A stretch of DNA of 5,842 bases from Propionibacteriaceae bacterium (GCA_030538175.1 JAUNUL010000197.1:1-5842), one strand, 5' to 3'. Positions 1-5,842 are shown, numbered from the stretch's first letter. Numbers and translations: made by a program. Notes: generated from the sequence alone by a model not told the origin.

Positions 1-1389
1 CCCCTGCTCGACGCCGCCACCAGAGACCGGATCGGCGCCGCGGCCTGTGATGCGGCTCGCTCGGTCGGGTACGTCGGTGCAGGGACCGTCGAGTTCATCG
101 TCGCGGCCGACGCGCCGGAGGACTTCTTCTTCATGGAGATGAACACCCGCCTGCAGGTCGAGCATCCGGTCACCGAGCTCGTCACCGGTGTGGATCTGGT
201 GGAGCTGCAGGTGCGGGTCGCGGCCGGGAGTCCGTTGCCGCTGACCCAGGCCGACATCACGTTGAGCGGGCATGCGATCGAGGCACGGGTGTACGCCGAG
301 GATCCCGCCCGGGAGTTCCTGCCCACCGGCGGCCGAGTCCTGGCGCTGGCCGAGCCGACCGGGCCCGGCGTACGCATCGACTCCGGCCTGCGGGTCGGCA
401 CGGTCATCGGGGCCGACTATGACCCGATGCTGGCGAAGGTGATCGCGCACGGGGCGGATCGGGCAGAGGCGCTGGCGCGGTTGGATGCGGCGCTCGCGCA
501 GACGCACGTGCTTGGCGTGCGCACGAACATCGAGTTCTGTCGGTTCCTGCTGGCCCAACCCGAGGTGCGCTCGGGTGATCTGGACACGGGGCTGTTGGAT
601 CGGGTGGCGCCGGCGTACTCCCCCGCTGACCCTCCACGCGGCGCCCTCGTCGCGGCGGCGATGCACCGGACGGAGGCGCGCTGGGCGCGCGTGCCCGCGA
701 ATCGTCGCAGTCCCTGGGACATCCCGAACGGGTGGCGGCTCGGGCGGTGGGCCGAGGTGTGGACGCGGCTCGATCACGGGCCGGGGACGACGGCGGTGAC
801 GGTGGGTTTGCGGGGTACGCCGCAGGACGCGGAGATCACCCTGACCGACGCGACCATCGGGTCGTTGCATGAGGCGACAACCCTCGCCCGGTTCGGTGCC
901 AGGGTCGCCCGCGACGGTCCCGCGCTGCGGCTGACCGTGGCTGGGACGCAGCAGAAATGGCTCGTGGTCCGTGACGGAGACACGTTCTGGGTCGCGGGCG
1001 ATGGGGGCAGTTGGGAGCTGCGGCTGCGGCCGCTCATCGACCCCGCGATCCATGACGAAGCGACGACGGATGGTGAGGTGCGCAGCCCCATGCCCGGCGC
1101 GGTCATCGCTTGTTTCGTGGAGGACGGCGACGTGGTGGCGGCTGGCGATCGGTTGCTCGCGGTCGAGGCGATGAAGATGGAGCACGCCCTGGTCGCCCCG
1201 ATTCCCGGGCGCGTTCGGTTGCACGTGAAACATCGCGACCAGGTGACCGCTGATCAGTTGCTGGCCGAGGTGATCCCCGACAGCGACGATTCCGGGGCCG
1301 CCGCCGACGTTGCCTTAGGCGTGGAGGTGGTTGGCGAACCGGAGCCGGCAGGCAAGAACACCGAACCCCGGGAGGTGGGCGATGGCTGA
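1..1389 (+). CDS. Biotin-dependent acyl-CoA carboxylase alpha subunit, 3' part (likely methylcrotonyl-CoA carboxylase type)
   Basis: The reading frame is open from the first base, so the 5' end is missing; 462 codons remain of a family usually 650-720 residues long. The protein carboxylates biotin with ATP and bicarbonate and carries it to a partner beta subunit in the cytoplasm. Counting from the window edge, the biotin carboxylase domain keeps the active-site residues corresponding to E. coli AccC E276, E288, N290, R292, E296 and R338 (E31, E46, N48, R50, E54, R96; the E46-R96 spacing of 50 matches exactly). A middle linker domain follows. A C-terminal biotinyl domain (about 354-427) carries the EAMKM motif with biotinylated K392. 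The last 35 residues are a loose acidic tail. The sequence alone does not separate acetyl-, propionyl- and methylcrotonyl-CoA carboxylases; the downstream acyl-CoA dehydrogenase and MaoC gene favour the methylcrotonyl type (mycobacterial AccA1-like). The carboxyltransferase gene is not in the window. Confidence 0.95.
   Translation, partial: PLLDAATRDRIGAAACDAARSVGYVGAGTVEFIVAADAPEDFFFMEMNTRLQVEHPVTELVTGVDLVELQVRVAAGSPLPLTQADITLSGHAIEARVYAEDPAREFLPTGGRVLALAEPTGPGVRIDSGLRVGTVIGADYDPMLAKVIAHGADRAEALARLDAALAQTHVLGVRTNIEFCRFLLAQPEVRSGDLDTGLLDRVAPAYSPADPPRGALVAAAMHRTEARWARVPANRRSPWDIPNGWRLGRWAEVWTRLDHGPGTTAVTVGLRGTPQDAEITLTDATIGSLHEATTLARFGARVARDGPALRLTVAGTQQKWLVVRDGDTFWVAGDGGSWELRLRPLIDPAIHDEATTDGEVRSPMPGAVIACFVEDGDVVAAGDRLLAVEAMKMEHALVAPIPGRVRLHVKHRDQVTADQLLAEVIPDSDDSGAAADVALGVEVVGEPEPAGKNTEPREVGDG
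1371..1375 (+). promoter_or_regulatory. Ribosome binding site of the acyl-CoA dehydrogenase gene
   Basis: GGAGG lies six bases before the ATG at 1382, inside the last codons of the carboxylase gene. It decides the start: an in-frame TTG at 1331 would add 17 residues but has no comparable site, and the protein family begins close to the ATG. Confidence 0.75.
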
Positions 1390-2536
1390 GTTGGCGGAAC
1401 ACTATGCGGTGCTCAAGGACACGGTCGCGCGGTTTGCGGACCAGGTGGTCGCGCCGGTCTCGGCGGAGTTGGACCGGGAGCACCGGTTCCCGTACGACAT
1501 CGTTGCCCGGATGGGCGAGATGGGCCTGTTCGGGTTGCCGTTCGGCGAGGAGGTCGGCGGCCAGGGCGCGGACTATTTCGCGCTGGCCATCGCGCTCGAG
1601 GAGCTCGGCCGGGTGGACCAGTCGGTCGCGATCACGCTCGAAGCTGGGGTCAGTCTGGGCGCGATGCCGATCTATCGCTTCGGCACCGACGAGCAGAAGG
1701 AGCAGTGGCTGCCGGACCTGATCGCCGGCCGGCGGATCGCAGCGTTCGGGTTGACCGAACCCGATGCCGGATCGCAGGCGTCGCAGACCCGCACGACCGC
1801 GCGGCTGGAGAACGGCGAGTGGGTGATCAACGGCGCCAAGCAGTTCATCACCAACTCCGGCACCGACATCACCAGCCTCGTGATCGTCACCGCCGTCACC
1901 GGCACCCGACCCGACGGGTCGAAGGAGATCTCCGCGATCATCGTCCCGTCGGGAACGCCCGGATTCACGGTCGAGCCGGCGTACGACAAAGTCGGCTGGC
2001 GGGCCAGCGACACCCACCCGCTCAGCTTCAACGACTGCCGCGTCCCCGAGGCGAACCTGCTCGGTGAGCGCGGGCGGGGGTACGCGAACTTCCTGTCCAT
2101 CCTCGATGAGGGCCGCATCGCGATCTCGGCGCTGGCAACCGGTGCGGCGCAGGGGTGCGTCGACGAGTCGGTTCGGTACGCCAAGGAGCGGCGCACGTTC
2201 GGCAAGCCGATCGGTGCGCATCAGGCGATCGGGTTCAAGATCGCGCGCATGGAGGCCCGGGCGTACGCGGCGCGCTGTGCGTACTATGCGGTCGCCCGGC
2301 TGATGCTCGCCGGCAAGCCGTTCAAGAAGGAGGCCGCGATCGCCAAGCTGCTCTCGTCGGAAGCCGCGATGGACAACGCCCGTGACGCCACTCAGGTGCA
2401 CGGTGGCTATGGGTTCATGAATGAGTACGCCGTCGCCCGGCACTATCGCGATTCCAAGGTGCTGGAGATCGGTGAGGGGACGTCGGAGGTGCAGCTGATG
2501 CTGATCGCGCGCGAGCTGGGGCTGGCCGATGAGTGA
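1382..2536 (+). CDS. Acyl-CoA dehydrogenase (short/branched-chain type)
   Basis: A complete 384-residue FAD-dependent acyl-CoA dehydrogenase, the usual length of the family. It oxidises an acyl-CoA to the 2-enoyl-CoA and passes electrons to electron transfer flavoprotein. Visible family signatures are the AFGLTEPDAGSQ flavin/substrate motif in the middle domain, KQFITN after it, the ERRTFGKPIGAHQ segment and QVHGGYGF in the C-terminal helical domain, and the terminal IGEGTSEVQ motif. E365 in that motif (codon 2474-2476) sits where the catalytic base of MCAD/SCAD lies. The LDEGR segment has Gly where isovaleryl-CoA dehydrogenase has its catalytic Glu (human E254). The DEGR...GAAQGC stretch resembles short/branched-chain (2-methylbutyryl-CoA) dehydrogenases. 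The ATG overlaps the carboxylase stop by 8 bases, indicating co-translation. By position it is the counterpart of mycobacterial fadE19. The exact acyl substrate is inferred from context only. Confidence 0.95.
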   Translation: MAELAEHYAVLKDTVARFADQVVAPVSAELDREHRFPYDIVARMGEMGLFGLPFGEEVGGQGADYFALAIALEELGRVDQSVAITLEAGVSLGAMPIYRFGTDEQKEQWLPDLIAGRRIAAFGLTEPDAGSQASQTRTTARLENGEWVINGAKQFITNSGTDITSLVIVTAVTGTRPDGSKEISAIIVPSGTPGFTVEPAYDKVGWRASDTHPLSFNDCRVPEANLLGERGRGYANFLSILDEGRIAISALATGAAQGCVDESVRYAKERRTFGKPIGAHQAIGFKIARMEARAYAARCAYYAVARLMLAGKPFKKEAAIAKLLSSEAAMDNARDATQVHGGYGFMNEYAVARHYRDSKVLEIGEGTSEVQLMLIARELGLADE

Positions 2537-3089
2537 CCGGTCCGTGGGTGACGGGCCGATGGGTGGCAGGCCGATGAGGGACGCTGCTCCGGATGACTCG
2601 CCGCGGCGGGAGATCGTGCAGCGCGGCCTGTGGTTCGAGGAGTTCGAGGTCGGGGTGGCGTACGTTCATCGCCCCGGCCGCACCCTCACCGAAGCCGACA
2701 ATGTGCTGTTCACGACGCTGACGATGAACACACAATCGCTGCACTTGGACGCGGCGTGGGCGGCGGAGCAGAAGGGCTTCGACGGGCAGCGGCTGATGAA
2801 CTCGATGCACACGCTGTCGACGCTCGTGGGCCTGTCGGTTGCCCAGCTCACCCAGGGCACGATCGTGGCAAATCTGGGTTTCCGTGAGGTGAGTTTCCCG
2901 GCGCCGGTGTTCCATGGCGACACGTTGTACGCCGAGACCGTCTGCGTCGACAAACGCCCGTCGGCCAGTCGGCCTGGTCAGGGCATCGTGACGCTGGAGC
3001 ATGTGGGAAAGAACCAGCACGGCGTGATCGTCGCCCGCGCGGTTCGCACGGCTCTGATGCAGATGCGCCCCGACGATCGTTCTGTCTAG
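2529..3089 (+). CDS. MaoC-family hot-dog enoyl-CoA hydratase/dehydratase
   Basis: A 186-residue single hot-dog protein, typical of short MaoC-like hydratases. These add or remove water at the double bond of a CoA ester. The first 30 or so residues are polar and look poorly conserved. The hot-dog core starts near GLWFEEFEVG (33-42) and carries RTLTEAD (51-57), the hydratase-type TMNTQSLHLD segment (65-74) and the PAPVFHGDTL loop (124-133). H72 is the expected catalytic His, but the usual catalytic Asp position is N67. It starts within the dehydrogenase stop codon (ATGAGTGA, 8-base overlap) behind a weak TGGGG; in-frame ATGs at 2559 and 2574 are alternative starts. The gene order matches mycobacterial Rv2499c. 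In a leucine pathway the expected job would be hydration of methylglutaconyl-CoA or a related branched dicarboxyl enoyl-CoA, which is inference. Confidence 0.88.
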   Translation: MSDRSVGDGPMGGRPMRDAAPDDSPRREIVQRGLWFEEFEVGVAYVHRPGRTLTEADNVLFTTLTMNTQSLHLDAAWAAEQKGFDGQRLMNSMHTLSTLVGLSVAQLTQGTIVANLGFREVSFPAPVFHGDTLYAETVCVDKRPSASRPGQGIVTLEHVGKNQHGVIVARAVRTALMQMRPDDRSV

Positions 3090-3156
3090 AGATGTCTAGT
3101 GGCCCGAGCAGAGTCCTGGATATGCGGTGAGCGAGCCGGTCGGGCGACGGTCTTTG

Positions 3157-3172
3157 CCCCGTCCTCGCGGGG
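3157..3172 (+). terminator. Weak hairpin after the catabolic operon (possible terminator)
   Basis: CCCCG (3157-3161) pairs with CGGGG (3168-3172) around a six-base loop, about 70 bases past the MaoC stop. There is no T-run after it, so intrinsic termination is doubtful. It is the best hairpin I see in this gap. Confidence 0.25.
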
Positions 3173-3204
3173 TGGGGGCTGGCATCGTGAGGCTTCGGGT
3201 GCGA

Positions 3205-3234
3205 CGAGATTGGGTGTGTCGAGATTGAGTGTGA
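3205..3234. repeat. Two-copy 15-bp tandem repeat
   Basis: CGAGATTGGGTGTGT (3205-3219) is followed directly by CGAGATTGAGTGTGA (3220-3234), with 13 of 15 bases identical. The pair ends 30 bases before the ATG of the sigma-factor-like gene. It could be a regulator binding site, or a simple duplication in decaying DNA. No convincing -35/-10 pair accompanies it. Confidence 0.55.
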
Positions 3235-3264
3235 CGGATCGGCGGTTGGTGGGAACTACTGGGC

Positions 3265-3531
3265 ATGGACACCATTCGTGATCGGGACTGGCTGACCGCC
3301 CTCTTCGATCGCCACCACCGCCAGGTCTTGGCATATGCCATCCGCCGCGTCGGACACGACGCCGGTGAGGATGTGCTCGCCGAGGTCTTCGCGGTCGCGT
3401 GGGATCGTCTGCAGTTCGAAGCGAGCTATTCCCGGACCGTCGTCGATGCCGTTCCGACTCAAGTGCAGCGCGACGCGCGGCGGATGAAATGCACCATCGA
3501 TGAGTGGGGCAGCAGCTGCGTGCCGGAGTGA
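3265..3531 (+). CDS. Truncated ECF sigma factor-like protein (region 2 only, probable remnant)
   Basis: This 88-residue frame begins like an extracytoplasmic-function sigma factor. Residues 11-30 (LFDRHHRQVLAYAIRRVG) match region 2.1, and 32-49 (DAGEDVLAEVFAVAWDRL) match the conserved D-A-E-D-V-x-A-E-x-F-x-x-A-W core of region 2.2. Similarity stops abruptly after residue 49. The remaining 39 residues show no region 2.3/2.4 promoter-melting helix, and there is no region 4 DNA-binding domain here or in the other forward frames downstream to 3602. A working ECF factor is usually 160-200 residues or more, so this is most likely a broken remnant, although a short expressed protein cannot be excluded. 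No clear Shine-Dalgarno site is seen; GGTGGG ends 11 bases before the ATG. No anti-sigma gene lies next to it. The tail (50-88) is unrecognised. Confidence 0.55.
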   Translation: MDTIRDRDWLTALFDRHHRQVLAYAIRRVGHDAGEDVLAEVFAVAWDRLQFEASYSRTVVDAVPTQVQRDARRMKCTIDEWGSSCVPE

Positions 3532-3535
3532 GTCC

Positions 3536-3560
3536 GCAGCGCTTCACGCTCTCGCGCTGC
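3536..3560. terminator. GC-rich hairpin between convergent transcription units
   Basis: GCAGCGC (3536-3542) and GCGCTGC (3554-3560) form a perfect 7-bp stem with an 11-base loop. It begins five bases after the stop of the sigma-like gene and lies 43 bases past the TPR gene's stop on the other strand. The position suits a bidirectional terminator for converging units. No T-tract follows on either strand, so the call rests on position and stem only. Confidence 0.4.
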
Positions 3561-3602
3561 CGCGTCAACGTTGCGGCGGCTCAACGCTCCGGCGCATCGG
3601 CA

Positions 3603-4670
3603 TCACTGGCCGAGCCGGATGCGTTGGCCTCGGCGCTTGGCCAGCGGCACGCGCACCCAGCTGAGGATCACGCCCAGGAGCACCAAGGCCAGCGATGAGC
3701 TGCCGAGCCAACGCACGTCATTGCCGGCGATGCCATCGGCCAGGCTGGCGCCGAGCATCACCAGCCAGGCCAGCACCAACAGCGCAAGCCAGATCGCCGC
3801 GATCGTCTCCCGTTTCCAGAACCGGGCGAAATAGCGTTCGCCCCCACCGGGCAGCGCCTCCCGGATCGGTCGGCTGCCGCGATGGGCGAGGAGACCTGCC
3901 ACGGCGATAACCACGAGGGCCGCGACGACGGCCGGCCAGGCACCGATGGACGCGGCCATGCCATAGAGGAAGACACCGCCCAGGGTCACCCAGTGCAGCC
4001 ATCGGATCACGTCCACCAGTCGTTGGTCGAGCAGGAAGATCGGGGTCTTCGCGGATGGGGCCTCGGACAGGACGCGGGCCATGCCCTGGCTCGCGGTGTC
4101 CCAGTCGCCGTGGCTGGCGGAGATGCCGGCGAGATTGTGCTTCGCGGTCGTGTGGTGGGGGTCGATCGAGAGGGCCGTCCGGTACGCCCGGATCGCCTCC
4201 TGCGGGTTGGTGTCCTGCAGGGCGTACCCCATCGCGAAGTGCGCCCCGGCGTCCTGCGGGGCGAGGCGAACGGCCTCGTTGGCGGCATCGAAGGCTTCAC
4301 GGTGGCGTTTCAGATCGCTGAGTACCTCCGCCAAGCCGCGGTGTGACACTGCCTGGTCGGGATCGAGCCGGACAGCGGTGCGATAGGCCTCGAGGGCCTC
4401 CTGCAGCCGTCCGCGCATCTGCTGGGATACGGCCAGGATGAGGTGGCCGGTCGGTTCGTTGGGCAGCGCGGCGATGGCGCGGCGGGCGGTGCTCTCGGCC
4501 TCGGCGAGCCGACCGGCCTTCAGGTGGGCCCGGCCGATGCTCAACTCGATATAGCCCGCAGCGTCGGGGTACTCCCGAAGCAGCCGGAGCAGCATTTCCA
4601 TCCCCTGGGCATCGCGGCCCAGGGAGATGAACTCGTCAGCTCGCTGCAGCTGGGTTTGCAGATCGTTCAC
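3603..4670 (-). CDS. TPR-repeat protein with four C-terminal transmembrane helices
   Basis: A complete 355-residue protein starting at GTG (4670-4668). The start overlaps the upstream AAA gene's stop as GTGA, so it is probably translated by coupling; no strong ribosome site precedes it. Residues about 4-205 form roughly six tetratricopeptide repeats. The clearest are 73-106 (ending AYRTAVRLDPDQ), 107-140 (ending ANEAVRLAPQD) and 141-172 (ending YRTALSIDPHH). Four hydrophobic segments follow at about 228-245, 246-263, 289-311 and 324-342. The 264-288 loop (HRGSRPIRE...FWKRE) and the C-terminal tail (KRRGQRIR) are strongly basic. By the positive-inside rule, both ends and the TPR domain are therefore cytoplasmic. 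No signal peptide is seen. TPR domains bind peptides or partner proteins, so it is plausibly a membrane anchor or adaptor for the co-encoded AAA ATPase. No enzyme motif is seen and I do not recognise a named family. Confidence 0.88.
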   Translation of the reverse strand: MNDLQTQLQRADEFISLGRDAQGMEMLLRLLREYPDAAGYIELSIGRAHLKAGRLAEAESTARRAIAALPNEPTGHLILAVSQQMRGRLQEALEAYRTAVRLDPDQAVSHRGLAEVLSDLKRHREAFDAANEAVRLAPQDAGAHFAMGYALQDTNPQEAIRAYRTALSIDPHHTTAKHNLAGISASHGDWDTASQGMARVLSEAPSAKTPIFLLDQRLVDVIRWLHWVTLGGVFLYGMAASIGAWPAVVAALVVIAVAGLLAHRGSRPIREALPGGGERYFARFWKRETIAAIWLALLVLAWLVMLGASLADGIAGNDVRWLGSSSLALVLLGVILSWVRVPLAKRRGQRIRLGQ

Positions 4671-5842
4671 AGCAGCTTGTTCTGTCGCATGTACTCGCGG
4701 AGCTCAGCGTACTCCCCCGCCTGATCCGCATACGTCACCACATTGCGGGCCATGTCGAACCAGGGCCGCGCCGACGGGCGGACCTGCTTGAGGGCCTTGG
4801 TCAGGTCCTTCATGGTCATCATCCGCACGGTCCCCGAGCGCACCGAATCCATCATCGCGAACTCGGCCGCGGTCTCGCACAGGTGCGACAGGTCCGCCCC
4901 GGTGAAGCCATCGGTCGCCTTCGCGAGCTTCGCGAGGTTGATGCCCTCGACCGGTCGGCGCGAAAGATTGTGCTGCAGGATCGCGGCCCGGGCGGGTTCG
5001 TCGGGCGGGAGTACGCAGACCGAGCGGTCGAGTCGGCCGGGGCGACGCAGGGCCGGGTCAACGTCCCAGGGGGTGTTGGTGGCGGCCAACACGAACACGC
5101 CGTCGTTATCGACGCCGACGCCGTCCATCTCGTGCAGCAGCTGGTTCACGACGTTGCGCAGGGACGACCACGTGCTCTGGCTGCGCTTGTGGCCGATCGC
5201 ATCGACCTCGTCGATGAACAGCACGACGGGCGCCTTGCGCCGGGCCAGCTGGAACAGCTTGTGCAGGTTCTGTTCGGAGGCGCCGACATAGGCGTCGAGG
5301 ACGTCGGACAGCGTGACGTTGATGAACCCCGCGCCCATCTCGCCGGCGATCGCTCGGGCGATGTACGTCTTGCCACACCCCGGCGGGCCATAAAGCAGCA
5401 GGCCGCCGCGCAGGCTCTTGCCGTAGAGCTTGCGGAGTTCCGGGTTGCGCATCGGCGCGAGGAACGCGATCTCGAGGCGTTCCTTGACGTGGTGCATGCC
5501 GCCCACGTCGGCGAGGGTCAGGCCCGGATCCTCCACCTCCCAGATGTCCTGGGGTGGGATCGGGGCGCCTTCGGGCTCCGCGAGGAGGTGATCATCCCGG
5601 TCGGCGTCATCCTCGACGTGTGCGGTGTTGTCTTCGTCGTCGACGAACATGGGTGCGGGGCCGTCGTCGAACTGTTGCTCGGCCTGTCGCCAGTCGAACC
5701 CATGGGCCGGGCTCGATCGCGGCGTGGTGCTCTCGGCTGTCTCCTCGGCCCCGGCTGTCTCGCCCGCGCCGGCGCTATCGGACTCGGGTTGGGTTTGCTC
5801 AGCGTCGTTTTGCCCAACTTCGGCTTGCCCAACCTCGTTTTG
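4667..5842 (-). CDS. Classical AAA ATPase with acidic N-terminal extension, 5' end beyond the window
   Basis: The frame is open to the window edge with no ATG, GTG or TTG in the 64 codons above the ATG at 5650-5648, so the true start lies outside; 391 residues are visible. Numbering from that internal Met, one AAA domain carries Walker A GPPGCGKT (88-95, K94), pore-loop YVG (Y121), Walker B VVLFIDE (142-148), sensor 1 N192, arginine fingers R203 and R206 in LRRPGRLDR, and GFTGADL (248-254) in the lid. This is the FtsH/Cdc48/Vps4-like classical AAA class, which works as hexamers that thread or remodel proteins. There is no FtsH protease domain, no visible second AAA domain and no transmembrane helix. 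Before the AAA core lie over 100 residues rich in D, E, A, Q and P, probably disordered. A terminal helical segment (about 296-323) follows the lid. It overlaps the TPR membrane gene by GTGA, implying joint function. Substrate unknown. Confidence 0.92.
   Translation of the reverse strand, partial: QNEVGQAEVGQNDAEQTQPESDSAGAGETAGAEETAESTTPRSSPAHGFDWRQAEQQFDDGPAPMFVDDEDNTAHVEDDADRDDHLLAEPEGAPIPPQDIWEVEDPGLTLADVGGMHHVKERLEIAFLAPMRNPELRKLYGKSLRGGLLLYGPPGCGKTYIARAIAGEMGAGFINVTLSDVLDAYVGASEQNLHKLFQLARRKAPVVLFIDEVDAIGHKRSQSTWSSLRNVVNQLLHEMDGVGVDNDGVFVLAATNTPWDVDPALRRPGRLDRSVCVLPPDEPARAAILQHNLSRRPVEGINLAKLAKATDGFTGADLSHLCETAAEFAMMDSVRSGTVRMMTMKDLTKALKQVRPSARPWFDMARNVVTYADQAGEYAELREYMRQNKLL
5797..5842 (-). 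repeat. Five-codon (15-nt) repeat within the AAA protein's N-terminal extension
   Basis: Read on the - strand from the window edge, after the codons for QN come the five-residue units EVGQA, EVGQN and the degenerate DAEQT. The DNA repeats with a 15-base period (TTGCCCAAC at 5810-5818 and 5825-5833 on the + strand). The array may continue beyond the window. It is typical of an expanding low-complexity linker. Confidence 0.6.

Noticed and set aside
1331..1381. TTG at 1331 as the start of the acyl-CoA dehydrogenase
   Set aside because: The ATG at 1382 has a GGAGG at ideal spacing, and the family's N-terminus fits it. The extra 17 residues only translate the end of the carboxylase gene in another frame.
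1103..2443. 446-codon open frame on the - strand opposite the acyl-CoA dehydrogenase
   Set aside because: Its translation is Arg/Pro/Asp-rich with no family signature. It mirrors the codon bias of the well-supported + strand gene, as expected in GC-rich DNA.
3210..3260. Possible sigma-70 promoter with TTGGGT or TTGAGT as -35
   Set aside because: No -10-like hexamer lies at 16-19 bases from either; the nearest AT-containing element is about 23 bases away.
3086..3568. 160-codon - strand frame across the 3090-3602 gap, and a 60-codon + strand frame at 3099-3281
   Set aside because: Both are compositionally shadow-like, have no convincing ribosome site and no recognisable domain. The - strand frame also runs opposite the sigma-like region 2 signature.
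3882..4346. 154-codon open frame on the + strand inside the TPR gene
   Set aside because: The translation is Gly/Val/Arg-rich shadow sequence. The - strand shows regular TPR units and membrane helices over the same bases.
4743..5291. 182-codon open frame on the + strand inside the AAA ATPase gene
   Set aside because: The opposite strand carries all AAA motifs over the same bases. The + strand translation is Ser/Arg-rich without recognisable domains.
4667..5650. FtsH-type protease
   Set aside because: The AAA domain is FtsH/Cdc48-like, but there is no HEXXH zinc site, no transmembrane helix in the visible part, and the protein ends soon after the AAA lid.
1..5842. CRISPR arrays, tRNA or rRNA genes, insertion sequences
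   Set aside because: No regularly spaced repeats, cloverleaf or rRNA-like stretches, transposase frames or terminal inverted repeats were seen.

Overview
The window is GC-rich, with tightly packed genes, overlapping stop/start codons and one GTG start. Its protein families are those of a high-GC actinobacterium. I did not compute GC content, and the exact lineage cannot be read from the sequence.

Left part (1-3089, + strand): a three-gene catabolic operon. It holds the C-terminal two-thirds of a biotin-dependent acyl-CoA carboxylase alpha subunit (cut by the window start), a complete acyl-CoA dehydrogenase and a MaoC-type hot-dog enoyl-CoA hydratase/dehydratase. The order carboxylase alpha - acyl-CoA dehydrogenase - MaoC matches, from memory, the mycobacterial accA1-fadE19-Rv2499c locus, which is linked to leucine/branched-chain acyl-CoA breakdown. 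Each downstream gene starts inside its predecessor's stop region with an 8-base ATGNNTGA overlap, so the three are probably translated as a coupled unit: dehydrogenation to an enoyl-CoA, biotin-dependent carboxylation, then hydration.

Middle part (3090-3602): no conserved full-length gene. It holds a weak hairpin, a 13/15 tandem repeat, a short gene with only the first half of an ECF sigma factor region 2 (probably a remnant), and a GC-rich hairpin between converging transcription units.

Right part (3603-5842, - strand): a two-gene operon read toward the left. First comes a classical single-domain AAA ATPase with a long acidic, low-complexity N-terminal extension that runs off the window end. 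It overlaps by GTGA a membrane protein with about six TPR units followed by four predicted transmembrane helices. Both proteins are predicted to meet at the cytoplasmic face of the membrane. I cannot assign this pair to a named system, and it is the most promising candidate here for something undescribed. Its promoter and any further partners lie beyond the right edge.
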